A stretch of 64,000 nucleotides of DNA from Acinetobacter haemolyticus CIP 64.3 = MTCC 9819 (lineage in GTDB: Bacteria > Pseudomonadota > Gammaproteobacteria > Pseudomonadales > Moraxellaceae): assembly GCF_000369065.1 (NCBI RefSeq), contig NZ_KB849807.1, forward strand, positions 1 through 64,000, given 5' to 3'. Below the pieces are notes generated by a model. That model had not been told where the DNA came from. It saw only the letters and a list, made by a program, of their open reading frames with translations, and ran no database searches. Positions 29,535-39,120 of this stretch are shown here, piece by piece. Position 1 is the stretch's first letter. The number at the start of each line of letters is the position of its first letter. The position numbers and the translations under genes are program-made.

Positions 29535-31079
29535 TTAGTAAGTTTGAGTCGCTTTGAAGCTCTCAATACCTGCTTTGATTGCAGCTTCGATGTCTTTGTT
29601 GTAATCACCAGTTTCATCGATCTGTTGCATTAACGCAGCATGTTCAGAGCGGAAGTAAGAAACCAACGCAGCATCAAAGTCTACGATTTTCTTCACTTCT
29701 ACGTCAGCCATGTAACCTTCGTTAGATGCATATACAGAAATAGCTTGGTCAGCAATTGAGTATGGAGCATATTGTTTTTGCTTCATTAACTCAGTTACAC
29801 GTTGACCATGCTCAAGTTGCTTACGAGTCGCTTCATCAAGATCAGAAGCAAACTGAGCAAACGCAGCCAATTCACGGTATTGCGCTAAAGCAGTACGGAT
29901 ACCGCCAGACAATTTTTTGATGATCTTAGTTTGAGCAGAACCACCAACACGAGATACAGAGATACCCGCGTTCACAGCAGGACGAATACCTGCGTTGAAT
30001 AATGATGTTTCTAGGAAGATCTGACCGTCAGTAATCGAGATTACGTTGGTTGGTACGAATGCAGATACGTCACCAGCTTGAGTTTCAATGATCGGTAATG
30101 CAGTTAAAGAACCAGTTTGGCCTTTAACTTCGCCGTTCGTGAATTTCTCAACATAGTCAGCAGAAACGCGAGAAGCACGTTCAAGAAGACGCGAGTGAAG
30201 ATAGAATACGTCACCTGGATACGCTTCACGACCTGGTGGACGACGTAATAACAATGAAATTTGACGGTAAGCAACAGCTTGCTTAGACAAATCATCATAA
30301 ATGATTAACGCATCTTCACCACGATCACGGAAGTATTCACCCATTGTACAGCCAGAGTACGGAGCTAAATACTGCATTGCTGCAGGATCAGCAGCCGCTG
30401 CTGCGACAACAGTTGTATACGCCATAGCGCCAGTTTCTTCTAGCTTGCGTACAACGTTTGCAATTGTTGATTGTTTTTGACCAATCGCAACATATACACA
30501 CTTAATGCCAGAGTTTTTCTGAGCGATGATCGCATCGATCGCCATTGCTGTTTTACCAGTTTGACGGTCACCAATAATCAACTCACGCTGACCACGACCT
30601 ACAGGGATCATGGTATCAACTGATTTATAACCAGTTTGAACAGGTTCGTCTACTGACTGACGCCAAATTACACCTGGTGCTACTTTTTCAACAGCATCAG
30701 TTAGTTTTGCATCAATAGGGCCTTTCCCATCAATTGGGTTACCCAAAGCATCTACTACACGGCCAAGAAGTTCAGGACCTACTGGAACTTCTAATACACG
30801 ACCAGTACAACGAGCTTTTTGACCTTCTTGCAGGCTTAGGTAGTTACCTAAAACAACGGCACCCACTGAATCCTGTTCTAGGTTCAGTGCCATACCGAAT
30901 AAGCCGCCGTCGAATTCGATCATTTCGCCGTACATGGCATCCGCAAGACCGTGAATACGCACGATACCGTCAGATACCATAACAATGGTACCCTCATTTT
31001 TTGCGGTCGCGCTGGTGTCCAGATCGCCGATACGCTGTTTAATGAGCGCACTGATCTCGGATGGATTCAGTTGTTGCAT
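29535..31079 (-). CDS. atpA: ATP synthase F1 subunit alpha
   Basis: Non-catalytic nucleotide-binding subunit, 514 residues. Walker A is [15 protein letters not shown] (about 170-184), and [39 protein letters not shown] sequence (about 262-296) carries the alpha signature. The start at 31079 (MQQLNPSE) follows a leader TTGAGGAATAGCGC; an in-frame ATG five codons earlier is rejected because it lies inside the ribosome site. The same leader precedes atpF. Confidence 0.98.
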   Translation of the reverse strand: MQQLNPSEISALIKQRIGDLDTSATAKNEGTIVMVSDGIVRIHGLADAMYGEMIEFDGGLFGMALNLEQDSVGAVVLGNYLSLQEGQKARCTGRVLEVPVGPELLGRVVDALGNPIDGKGPIDAKLTDAVEKVAPGVIWRQSVDEPVQTGYKSVDTMIPVGRGQRELIIGDRQTGKTAMAIDAIIAQKNSGIKCVYVAIGQKQSTIANVVRKLEETGAMAYTTVVAAAAADPAAMQYLAPYSGCTMGEYFRDRGEDALIIYDDLSKQAVAYRQISLLLRRPPGREAYPGDVFYLHSRLLERASRVSADYVEKFTNGEVKGQTGSLTALPIIETQAGDVSAFVPTNVISITDGQIFLETSLFNAGIRPAVNAGISVSRVGGSAQTKIIKKLSGGIRTALAQYRELAAFAQFASDLDEATRKQLEHGQRVTELMKQKQYAPYSIADQAISVYASNEGYMADVEVKKIVDFDAALVSYFRSEHAALMQQIDETGDYNKDIEAAIKAGIESFKATQTY

Positions 31080-31121
31080 TGCGCTATTCCTCAATCTTTT
31101 TTAAGTTCAGTCTTTTTGCTA

Positions 31122-31658
31122 TTACGCAAGAAGACGAGTCCGCATTTTTTCAAGCTTGTTAAGCGCAGAGTCATCTATCACTTGGTCGCCTGCACGAATC
31201 ACAACACCTGCGATCAACGCCGGATTAACGGTCACAGTCATTTGAACTGTTTTGTTAAAACGTTTTTCTAGTGCATGAGCTAAAATATGCTCTTGCTTCG
31301 CGTCCATCGGGAAAGCAGATTCAATCACTACTTCCAAGGTGTTGTTGTTCTGCGATTTAAGTAATTCATATTCTGCTGCGATTTCAGGTAACAACGTTAA
31401 ACGATCGTTATCTGCAAGAAGTGTCAGAAAATTTGACACTGCTTGAGATTGATCTTCACCTAAAACCTTCGCAAAAAGACCTACTTGTTCCGCAGGAGTC
31501 AGCTCAGGGCGATTTAAATAAGCGGAAAATGCTTCATCTTGCACCGCAGCACCGAGCAGTTGTAACGCATTTGACCAAGCGTCAGTTGCATTCTGCTCAG
31601 ATGCATAAGCAAATGCTGCTTTAGCGTATGGGCGTGCCAACGTCAAGAGTTCAGCCAT
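31122..31658 (-). CDS. atpH: ATP synthase F1 subunit delta
   Basis: Peripheral stalk cap of 178 residues that joins F1 to the b subunits. The N-terminal helical domain begins with [15 protein letters not shown], and the C-terminal part shows [40 protein letters not shown] sequence near 145-170, the OSCP/delta signature. It lies 12 bases after atpF and is followed 42 bases later by atpA. Confidence 0.97.
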   Translation of the reverse strand: MAELLTLARPYAKAAFAYASEQNATDAWSNALQLLGAAVQDEAFSAYLNRPELTPAEQVGLFAKVLGEDQSQAVSNFLTLLADNDRLTLLPEIAAEYELLKSQNNNTLEVVIESAFPMDAKQEHILAHALEKRFNKTVQMTVTVNPALIAGVVIRAGDQVIDDSALNKLEKMRTRLLA

Positions 31659-31669
31659 ATTTCCCTCGC

Positions 31670-32140
31670 TTAAAGTTTAGCAGCCAGCTGAGTCAGCATG
31701 GCATTATGAGCTTCTGCGTCAACTTGTTGGTTCAGAATTTTTTCTGCGCCATCAACTGCCAAAGCAGCAACTTGTTGACGTAATTCTTCGCGAGCAGCAT
31801 TGATGTCTTGATCAACAGTTTCTTTCGCCTGTTGACGAATACGCTCACCTTCAGCCGCAGCTTGGGTACGCGCTTCTTCGACCAATTGTGCCGCACGACG
31901 GTTCGCTTGTTCGATCAATTGAGCCGCTTGTGCTTTTGCTGCATCGATCTCTGCCTTTACTTGTGCTTGCGCATCAGCTAAGTCAGCTTTCGCTTTTTCA
32001 GCAGCATTTAAGCCATCAGCAATTTTACGCTGACGCTCACTAATCGCATTGATTAGTGGTGGCCAAACAAACTTCATACAAAATGCGACAAAAACCGCAA
32101 ATGCAATCGCTTGGCCAATCAATGTGAGGTTGATATTCAT
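31670..32140 (-). CDS. atpF: ATP synthase Fo subunit b
   Basis: Peripheral stalk subunit, 156 residues. One N-terminal membrane helix ([25 protein letters not shown], about 5-28) is followed by a long Ala/Gln/Glu-rich coiled coil to residue 130. The start at 32140 (MNINLT) follows TTGAGGAATAGCGA, nearly the same leader as atpA, and an in-frame ATG five codons upstream is rejected for that reason. Confidence 0.97.
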   Translation of the reverse strand: MNINLTLIGQAIAFAVFVAFCMKFVWPPLINAISERQRKIADGLNAAEKAKADLADAQAQVKAEIDAAKAQAAQLIEQANRRAAQLVEEARTQAAAEGERIRQQAKETVDQDINAAREELRQQVAALAVDGAEKILNQQVDAEAHNAMLTQLAAKL

Positions 32141-32179
32141 TTCGCTATTCCTCAATATGTGGATTTAGGAATTAAGCTA

Positions 32180-32458
<279 letters not shown>

Positions 32459-32508
32459 TTAAACTAAAAATTTAAGCCCAACCATCAACTGATAGTTAGG
32501 CAATACCA

Positions 32509-33387
<879 letters not shown>

Positions 33388-33483
33388 TCACACCTGGTCA
33401 ATGTCAATCATTAAAAAGAGGAAAAATGAATATTGCGGACTGCAAATATCTCACTCTACCCTCCAAAAATCTTTAAATGTGCC

Positions 33484-33882
33484 CTATTCTCGTTGTTGCA
33501 ATCGTGACACCCAAAATGGCGCAACCCACGACATTGCTTGAACGAGAATAAATCCACCCAACAATGCAACCGGTGACAGCGGTTTAACATTGCTCAAAAT
33601 CAAAATAAAACCCACGATCACAATCGCAAACTTACCGAGCATTCCCCGATACATGTTGAGCATGACTTGTTTTGATGCCCTAGCACCAGCCGTCCTGAAC
33701 GACTGCCAAGCAAAATAACAATATGCTAACCAACAAACCGAGGCCCCAAGCGCAGCACTCAAACCAGCAGTTCTATCATTTATCATCCATGCCAGCAAAG
33801 CTGCAACTGGAATCATACATGCTTGTAAGAAGACCAAAGCTTTTGCTAATCGTCGGTCAATCAAGCGACTAGTTCGGCTCAT
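33484..33882 (-). CDS. atpI: ATP synthase protein I
   Basis: A 132-residue membrane protein with four hydrophobic segments, first gene of the atp operon. The N-terminus is basic (MSRTSRLIDRRLAKALVFLQ). AtpI helps assemble the c ring or handles Mg2+ in other bacteria; the sequence is poorly conserved, so the call rests on length, topology and position. Confidence 0.85.
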   Translation of the reverse strand: MSRTSRLIDRRLAKALVFLQACMIPVAALLAWMINDRTAGLSAALGASVCWLAYCYFAWQSFRTAGARASKQVMLNMYRGMLGKFAIVIVGFILILSNVKPLSPVALLGGFILVQAMSWVAPFWVSRLQQRE

Positions 33883-33946
33883 TTTTTACCCACTCACAGC
33901 ATAACTGCTTGACAAGTTTTAATCATGATCGTTTCGAATCGCTGGC

Positions 33947-33975
33947 ATTATAGAGTTACACCCCTGAACATGCAA
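33947..33975 (-). promoter_or_regulatory. sigma70-type promoter of the atp operon
   Basis: On the minus strand TTGCAT (33970-33975) and TATAAT (33947-33952) are exactly 17 bases apart. The perfect -10 box lies 65 bases upstream of the atpI start codon, as expected for the strongly expressed atp operon. Confidence 0.75.
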
Positions 33976-34052
33976 TCTTTTATCGACCTAAGTCTGCTTT
34001 TTTCGTTACCATATTTTTTGACGATAGAGTCAACGCATTTTTATTTTTTTGA

Positions 34053-34892
34053 TCAATTTTGAACACTTATCACGCATTTATCGGTTTTTGAAGCCAATTT
34101 TTTCCAAGCAGCAATAAAATTGTCCTCACCGTTCATGCTTTCATCCACTGTTTCAAAAATGACGGGATTTAACCTGCGATAGACATTTTGATTCGCTGAA
34201 ATTTCAGCCAACAAACACATCTGTGTTTTTGGACGATTGTCATTCAAATACTTAATCTGTGCGGCTGTTGGTGCAATGTGTGGATCATCAGTCAAAGCAC
34301 CTGCAAATTTCAAATTCAGTGCTCTTTCTAAATACTGATATGCATCATGATAAGACCAATATGGTTTTGACTTATGACTACTTTCATATTGTTGCGCTGT
34401 TTGTCGCATTTGCTGCGCAAACTCTCGTGCATTGGCTGTGTATTTCGCTTTGTTTTCTGGGTATTGTTGCGAGCGTAAGGCCGCGATGAAAAATGCAATT
34501 CGAACCGCGTTGTTAGGTTCTAACCAAACATGACTATCAACTGTATTATCCAATGATGCACCACGTAAACTACGCTGTGGTAAAATTGTCAAAATACCCG
34601 CATCTAAAAGTGAAATGGCTTTTCTATTCTGACTTAACAATTTATCTAATGGTGCTTCATGTGCCTTGCCCAACCAAATCACCAAGGAAGCATCCTGAAT
34701 GATTTTGCGATGTGCAGGCGTTAAGTGGACATCATGTCCCGTCTGATCACTTAAAAGAAGAGTTGGCGTTTCCACACCATTGGTCACTTCTTTTGCAATC
34801 AAATAAATTGGCTGTGTTGACACGACTAAGCTTTGCGTCCAGCCCCATGTGCTTAATAAGGAAAAGGTGACGAACAAAACAAGGCGCAACAT
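34053..34892 (-). CDS. znuA: zinc ABC transporter substrate-binding protein ZnuA
   Basis: Periplasmic zinc-binding protein of 279 residues. A signal peptide (LVLFVTFSLLSTWGWTQS) leads, followed by the cluster-9 fold with GHDVHLTPAHRKII (about 55-68), SHVWLEPNNA (about 120-129) and YWSYHDAYQYLE (about 177-188), which give the metal-binding His residues, and DDPHIAPTAAQI near 203. The long His-rich loop of many ZnuA proteins is absent. The ATG at 34892 is preferred; the longer reading from 34943 would cover the Zur box. It is divergent from zur-znuC-znuB. Confidence 0.93.
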   Translation of the reverse strand: MLRLVLFVTFSLLSTWGWTQSLVVSTQPIYLIAKEVTNGVETPTLLLSDQTGHDVHLTPAHRKIIQDASLVIWLGKAHEAPLDKLLSQNRKAISLLDAGILTILPQRSLRGASLDNTVDSHVWLEPNNAVRIAFFIAALRSQQYPENKAKYTANAREFAQQMRQTAQQYESSHKSKPYWSYHDAYQYLERALNLKFAGALTDDPHIAPTAAQIKYLNDNRPKTQMCLLAEISANQNVYRRLNPVIFETVDESMNGEDNFIAAWKKLASKTDKCVISVQN

Positions 34893-34919
34893 TACAACAC
34901 TACTCAACTTGGCAAGGCA

Positions 34920-34934
34920 TGTTATAATATAACA
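34920..34934. promoter_or_regulatory. Zur box
   Basis: TGTTATAATATAACA is a perfect palindrome with a central A, matching the core of the gammaproteobacterial Zur consensus. It lies 28 bases upstream of the znuA start codon and in front of the divergent zur-znuCB genes. Confidence 0.85.
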
Positions 34935-35036
34935 AAAGTTCAAAAATGCCTATGTCTATTTTCTATATTTGCCACAGCTTCTATCACAAGTATGACTTAT
35001 ATAGTGAGTTCTCAATGAATTGCATGGTATGATGTA

Positions 35037-35136
35037 GGGTCTATTGAACACACTACACATTTCTATTTTTTTAGATGCTTGCTAAATCTAGTGGCTTGGA
35101 TCACTTTTTAATGTGTGCGTGAAGATCAATAGACCC
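35037..35136. other. long-range inverted repeat / structured leader upstream of zur
   Basis: GGGTCTATTGA (35037-35047) and TCAATAGACCC (35126-35136) form a perfect 11-base pair set. Inside it CAC (35051-35053) can pair with GTG (35119-35121), and ACACATT (35055-35061) with AATGTGT (35110-35116). A smaller stem, TAGAT (35072-35076) with ATCTA (35086-35090), lies in the loop. The whole 100-base fold ends 23 bases before the zur ATG. It may be a regulatory leader, a small RNA or a relic of a short mobile repeat. Confidence 0.5.
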
Positions 35137-35159
35137 TTGGCTAATAATGAGGTCCATTT

Positions 35160-35657
35160 ATGAGTTCTTGTTCACATGAACATGACAATGCTTTACACGG
35201 TGTTCATGGTCATCATGATATCAAAGCACGACTTGCTGAAGCAGAATATCTGTGTACCACAACTGGTGCACGGCTCACACCTTTACGCAAAGAAGTCCTT
35301 GAACTCATTTTAAATGCCTCTGCACCGATGGGTGCTTACGATTTGTTGGCAAAATTAAAAGGCCAAGCTGATCGCCCTGCTGCCCCACCAACAGTGTATC
35401 GGACACTCGACTTTTTGTTGGAAAAAGGCTTAATTCACCGTCTCACCTCAATTAATGCCTATATCCCTTGTTGTCATCCACGTGAAGGGCATCAAGCTGC
35501 ATTCCTAATTTGTACAGAATGCCATATGGTTAAAGAGGCGTCTGCTCAAGGACTGATCCAGCAACTTGACCAATTGGCTGCTTCCGATCAATTCACTGCT
35601 CAGCACAGCATTATTGAAATTTCTGGGAAATGTCATCAGTGCAGCACAGCACCCTAA
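35160..35657 (+). CDS. zur: zinc uptake regulator Zur (Fur family)
   Basis: A 165-residue zinc-sensing repressor. The winged helix is in TGARLTPLRKEVLELILNASAPMGAYDLLAKLK-type sequence (about 38-70), and the DNA helix PPTVYRTLDFLLEKGLIHR follows (about 79-97). Structural zinc cysteines are in LICTECH (about 119-125) and KCHQC near 160. The N-terminus is His-rich (HEHDNALHGVHGHHD), an added metal-binding stretch. Its stop codon lies inside znuC, whose start is 28 bases earlier, so the two are translationally coupled. Confidence 0.95.
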   Translation: MSSCSHEHDNALHGVHGHHDIKARLAEAEYLCTTTGARLTPLRKEVLELILNASAPMGAYDLLAKLKGQADRPAAPPTVYRTLDFLLEKGLIHRLTSINAYIPCCHPREGHQAAFLICTECHMVKEASAQGLIQQLDQLAASDQFTAQHSIIEISGKCHQCSTAP

Positions 35658-36418
35658 CAACTCCACTCATCCAGTTGGAGAATATCTCTGTTCAACGTGA
35701 TGAACGAGAGATTTTGAGAAATGTTGATTTTGACTTAAATGCCAAAGAGATTGTCACGCTCATCGGTCCAAACGGCGCAGGAAAGTCGACTCTCATTAAA
35801 GTATTACTGGGCATCATGTCTCCCAATAAAGGCAAAGTTCATTTTTCGAAAAAGTTAAAAATGGCTTATGTCCCACAAAAATTCAATCCATCTGCAAGTT
35901 TACCACTTCGTGTTCAAGACCTATTGGATTTAGAGTTTTGCGAGAAACGTCTTCGTCAAGAAATTATCCACGATACTGGCATCTCAAAATTACAAGAATC
36001 TAGAGTCCAACAATTGTCTGGAGGCGAACGCCAGCGTGTTCTTCTAGCTCGTGCATTATTACGTCAACCTGACATTCTCATTCTAGATGAGCCAATGCAA
36101 GGTTTAGATATCCAATCCGAAGCAGAGTTGTATGAATATGTTCGCAGCCTACCTGAACGCTATGGCTGTGCAGTACTGATGGTTTCACATGACTTACAAT
36201 GGGTGATGCAAGGAACACATCGTGTGGTTTGTTTAAATAAACATATTTGTTGTAGTGGCTTACCTGAAAGTATCCAACAGCATCCTGAGTATCAAGCTAT
36301 ATTTGGGACGCAACGGATGTTTTACCAGCACCATCATAACCACTGTGTGCATAGTGATCATGCTGAGCCATGTGCGCATGACCCTCGCCCCCATATTCAT
36401 CCCGAACCAAAGGTCTAA
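35630..36418 (+). CDS. znuC: zinc ABC transporter ATP-binding protein ZnuC
   Basis: ATPase of the zinc importer, 262 residues. Walker A is GPNGAGKSTLI (about 46-56), the ABC signature LSGGERQRVLLARAL (about 127-141), and Walker B DILILDEPMQGLD (about 147-159), followed by the switch His in MVSHDL. The C-terminus is a histidine-rich tail, HHHNHCVHSDHAEPCAHDP, probably binding zinc and sensing cytosolic zinc. The start overlaps the zur end by 28 bases. An operon with zur and znuB. Confidence 0.95.
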   Translation: MSSVQHSTLTTPLIQLENISVQRDEREILRNVDFDLNAKEIVTLIGPNGAGKSTLIKVLLGIMSPNKGKVHFSKKLKMAYVPQKFNPSASLPLRVQDLLDLEFCEKRLRQEIIHDTGISKLQESRVQQLSGGERQRVLLARALLRQPDILILDEPMQGLDIQSEAELYEYVRSLPERYGCAVLMVSHDLQWVMQGTHRVVCLNKHICCSGLPESIQQHPEYQAIFGTQRMFYQHHHNHCVHSDHAEPCAHDPRPHIHPEPKV

Positions 36419-36421
36419 GCC

Positions 36422-37231
36422 ATGATGGAATGGTTACAACTGCTATTACCCGCTTGGATTATGGGAACATTACTGGTGTTCTTGACCGCACCACTCGGCT
36501 GTCTAATGCTATGGCGCAGAATGTCTTTCTTTGCAGATACGATGGCTCACGGTACGTTGCTCGGGGTCGCAATCGCAGGAATTTTGAGTCTTCCTTTTTG
36601 GTTAGGCGTTGGTTTTTTAGCGCTATTGTTAGTTGCCATCTTATGGGTTCTTCATGATTCTCGGCTACCTAATGATGCATTGCTGGCGTTGTGTTCAGCC
36701 ACACTTCTCTGTGCTGGCTTACTACTGATTCAACAAGTCCCAAGCCTAAGACCAGAGTTATTAAGCTATTTATTTGGCGATCTACTCAGTATTGAATGGT
36801 CAGACTTACCTATTTTTGCGGTAGTCATCATGATCGCTTTGGTGGTGTTATATCGTTCATGGTCTGCACAAATCCAAATCGCAATTGATCCAGATATCGC
36901 GATGAGCGAAGGGATCAATGCCAATTGGCAACGCTTAATTTTTATGTTGCTTCTGGCTTTGTTTACGGTCTTAGCACTGCGTGCTGTAGGCTCATTACTC
37001 ATGGGTGCGCTATTAGTCATCCCAGCATTGAGTGCACGTCTCCTTGCTCACTCGCCTAAACAAATGGTGCTTTGGGCATTCTTGCTCGCACAATTGGGTA
37101 TTACAGTTGGCTTATGGTCAAGTGCAGCATTAAATATCGCGACGGGCTTAAGTATTGTCCTATTTATGGCGCTGATCTTCGCCGTGATTTTTATGCTTCA
37201 AAAATTTAATAGATCGTCACAGACAAGCTAA
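36422..37231 (+). CDS. znuB: zinc ABC transporter permease ZnuB
   Basis: Inner-membrane permease, 269 residues, with about eight hydrophobic helices. The ABC-3 permease features GCLMLWRRMSFFADTMAHGTLLGVA (about 25-48) and AVGSLLMGALLVIPALSARLLAHSPKQM (about 188-215) are present. The start is either the ATG at 36422 or the next at 36425. It follows znuC by three bases and ends convergent with a LysE gene ten bases away. Confidence 0.95.
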   Translation: MMEWLQLLLPAWIMGTLLVFLTAPLGCLMLWRRMSFFADTMAHGTLLGVAIAGILSLPFWLGVGFLALLLVAILWVLHDSRLPNDALLALCSATLLCAGLLLIQQVPSLRPELLSYLFGDLLSIEWSDLPIFAVVIMIALVVLYRSWSAQIQIAIDPDIAMSEGINANWQRLIFMLLLALFTVLALRAVGSLLMGALLVIPALSARLLAHSPKQMVLWAFLLAQLGITVGLWSSAALNIATGLSIVLFMALIFAVIFMLQKFNRSSQTS

Positions 37232-37241
37232 TCCGCATTTT

Positions 37242-37868
37242 TTAATTGGATTGCTGGATTGCGCCAAGTAGCAATGCAGCACAGCTAAACATCATCGCGA
37301 AGCTTCGATTTAAATATTTCTGCTGTTTTGGTGATCGCAATAATCTCAATACTTTTGAAGCTAACCCTGTATAACCCGCCATCACAATCAAATCGATTGT
37401 CACCATGGTGATCGCCATAATCAGATATTGCAACCACTGTGGTCGCCCTAAGTCCAAAAACTGAGGCAACACCGCCAATAAAAATACAATCGCTTTGGGA
37501 TTACTCATATTGACCACAAATCCTTTAAACATCAAAGCAGAAGCAGATTTGTGGATGTATTCTTTTTCAATCTCAATGGCTTGAATGGGTGCTGTCCACT
37601 GTTGATACGCCAAGTAAAGTAAATAGGCAACACCAAACCATTTCACCAACTGAAACGCCCAAGGTGTTGTCGCAAACAATACACCGACACCCGCAGCAAC
37701 AATCATAATTTGAAGCAGCAATGCAATTTGCAACCCTATCACATTCCAATACCCGTGCTTAAACCCATGATTTAAGCCACTCGACATGGAGACAATTGCT
37801 CCCGCACCAGGTGAAATACTAATCACCCAGCAGGCCAACATAAACGCAAACCAGACTTGTAAAGACAT
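37242..37868 (-). CDS. LysE-family transporter
   Basis: A 208-residue inner-membrane exporter with five or six helices. Family markers are ISPGAGAIVSMSSGLNHGFKHGYWNVIGLQIALLLQI-type sequence (about 18-55) and MFKGFVVNMSNPKAIVFLLAVLPQFLD (about 112-138), the RhtB/LysE loop. It probably exports an amino acid or related compound; which one is not readable. Convergent with znuB. Confidence 0.88.
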   Translation of the reverse strand: MSLQVWFAFMLACWVISISPGAGAIVSMSSGLNHGFKHGYWNVIGLQIALLLQIMIVAAGVGVLFATTPWAFQLVKWFGVAYLLYLAYQQWTAPIQAIEIEKEYIHKSASALMFKGFVVNMSNPKAIVFLLAVLPQFLDLGRPQWLQYLIMAITMVTIDLIVMAGYTGLASKVLRLLRSPKQQKYLNRSFAMMFSCAALLLGAIQQSN

Positions 37869-38028
37869 AGCAACACGGCAACATAAAAAGTGGAATTATA
37901 CCGTTTTTATTTTGCCATGATCTTATGTGATAAGACCATAAAACTGAGCAAATAAACTTTTAAGCTCAATCAACATCAGGCACAATGATTTATTTTCCGA
38001 CCTTTAAAAAATAATGAAGGAGTTTTTA

Positions 38029-38949
38029 ATGACTGCTCAATCTGTCATTCTTCCACTACCATCTGATCATGCCCGTTTTATTGTTTTGCGCTTAAAAGAT
38101 TTAACTATTCTTGAATTAAAACAACAGATTGATGCTCTACTTTCAACTCGTGATCGCCTGATTAGCCAACATCCAAATGGTCAAATTAAAACAGCAATTG
38201 CCTTTGGTCCTGAACTTTGGGCAAAACTCTACGCAGAAACACCCGCAGGTTTTAAACAACTTAATCCTGAACAAGGGGCATTTAATATGCCTGTCGTGCC
38301 TGCGGATGTATTTATTCATATTGCCAGCGCCCGCGCGGATCTATGCTTTGCAATGAGCCAAGCCTTCTTTGCGGGTATACAAGATAAAGTTGAAGTGCTT
38401 GATGAGCGCGCTTGTTTCCGCCAATTTGATGGCCGTGATTTGACTGGCTTTATTGATGGCACGGAAAACCCACAATTCCCTGAAGACCGTGCAGAAGCAA
38501 CCCTCATCCCAGATTCAGCAGGTGTATTTGCGGATGGTAGTTTTATTTTTGCACAACGCTATGTCCACGATTTAGCCAAATGGCACCAACTCAAAGTTGA
38601 TGCACAAGAACATGTGATTGGGCGAACGAAACTCGAATCAATCGAACTTGATGACGATGTAAAGCCTGAAAATGCGCATGTTGCTCGTACTGTTGTCGAA
38701 GATGATGCGGGTGAAGAAATGGAAATTTTACGTCATAGCCTACCTTATGGTGATGGCAAGGGTGAACAAGGCCTATTCTTCGTCGCATATACCAACAACT
38801 TAAACATCATTGATGAAATGTTAAAACGCATGTTTGGTACCACTGGAGATGGTATCCATGATCGTCTATTACACTTCACCACTGCGGTAGATGGTGCTTA
38901 TTATTTTGCACCTAGTGATGAACTGTTAGCTGAAATTCTAGAAGTCTGA
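38029..38949 (+). CDS. Dyp-type (dye-decolourising) haem peroxidase
   Basis: A 306-residue haem peroxidase. The catalytic GxxDG motif is GFIDGTENP (about 144-152), with its distal Asp. RTKLESIELDDDVKPENAHVART-type sequence (about 204-226) and FFVAYTNNLNIIDEMLKRMFG (about 252-272) are the P- or B-class features, the second carrying the distal Asn. The proximal histidine is in the first of these, in ENAHVART. There is no signal peptide, so it is cytoplasmic or shipped in an encapsulin, but no encapsulin gene is adjacent. The ATG at 38029 follows AAGGAG by six bases; one at 38014 is rejected. Confidence 0.92.
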   Translation: MTAQSVILPLPSDHARFIVLRLKDLTILELKQQIDALLSTRDRLISQHPNGQIKTAIAFGPELWAKLYAETPAGFKQLNPEQGAFNMPVVPADVFIHIASARADLCFAMSQAFFAGIQDKVEVLDERACFRQFDGRDLTGFIDGTENPQFPEDRAEATLIPDSAGVFADGSFIFAQRYVHDLAKWHQLKVDAQEHVIGRTKLESIELDDDVKPENAHVARTVVEDDAGEEMEILRHSLPYGDGKGEQGLFFVAYTNNLNIIDEMLKRMFGTTGDGIHDRLLHFTTAVDGAYYFAPSDELLAEILEV

Positions 38950-38956
38950 ATGACCA

Positions 38957-38995
38957 GATGCTATGTCAATGCAGTGACATAGCATCCTTTTTCTC
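38957..38995 (+). terminator. terminator of the Dyp peroxidase gene
   Basis: GATGCTATGTCA (38957-38968) pairs perfectly with TGACATAGCATC (38975-38986), followed by CTTTTTCTC. It lies 7 bases past the stop codon. Confidence 0.9.
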
Positions 38996-39120
38996 ATGTG
39001 ATGAAATCCGAACAAAAAAAGATTTATAGGAATATCTTAAATCCTCACAAATCCCTCTCCCCTTAAAGCTGCAAAATTTGCTATATTTAGCGTTTTTCCG
39101 CGACATTTATTTCGGTAACT

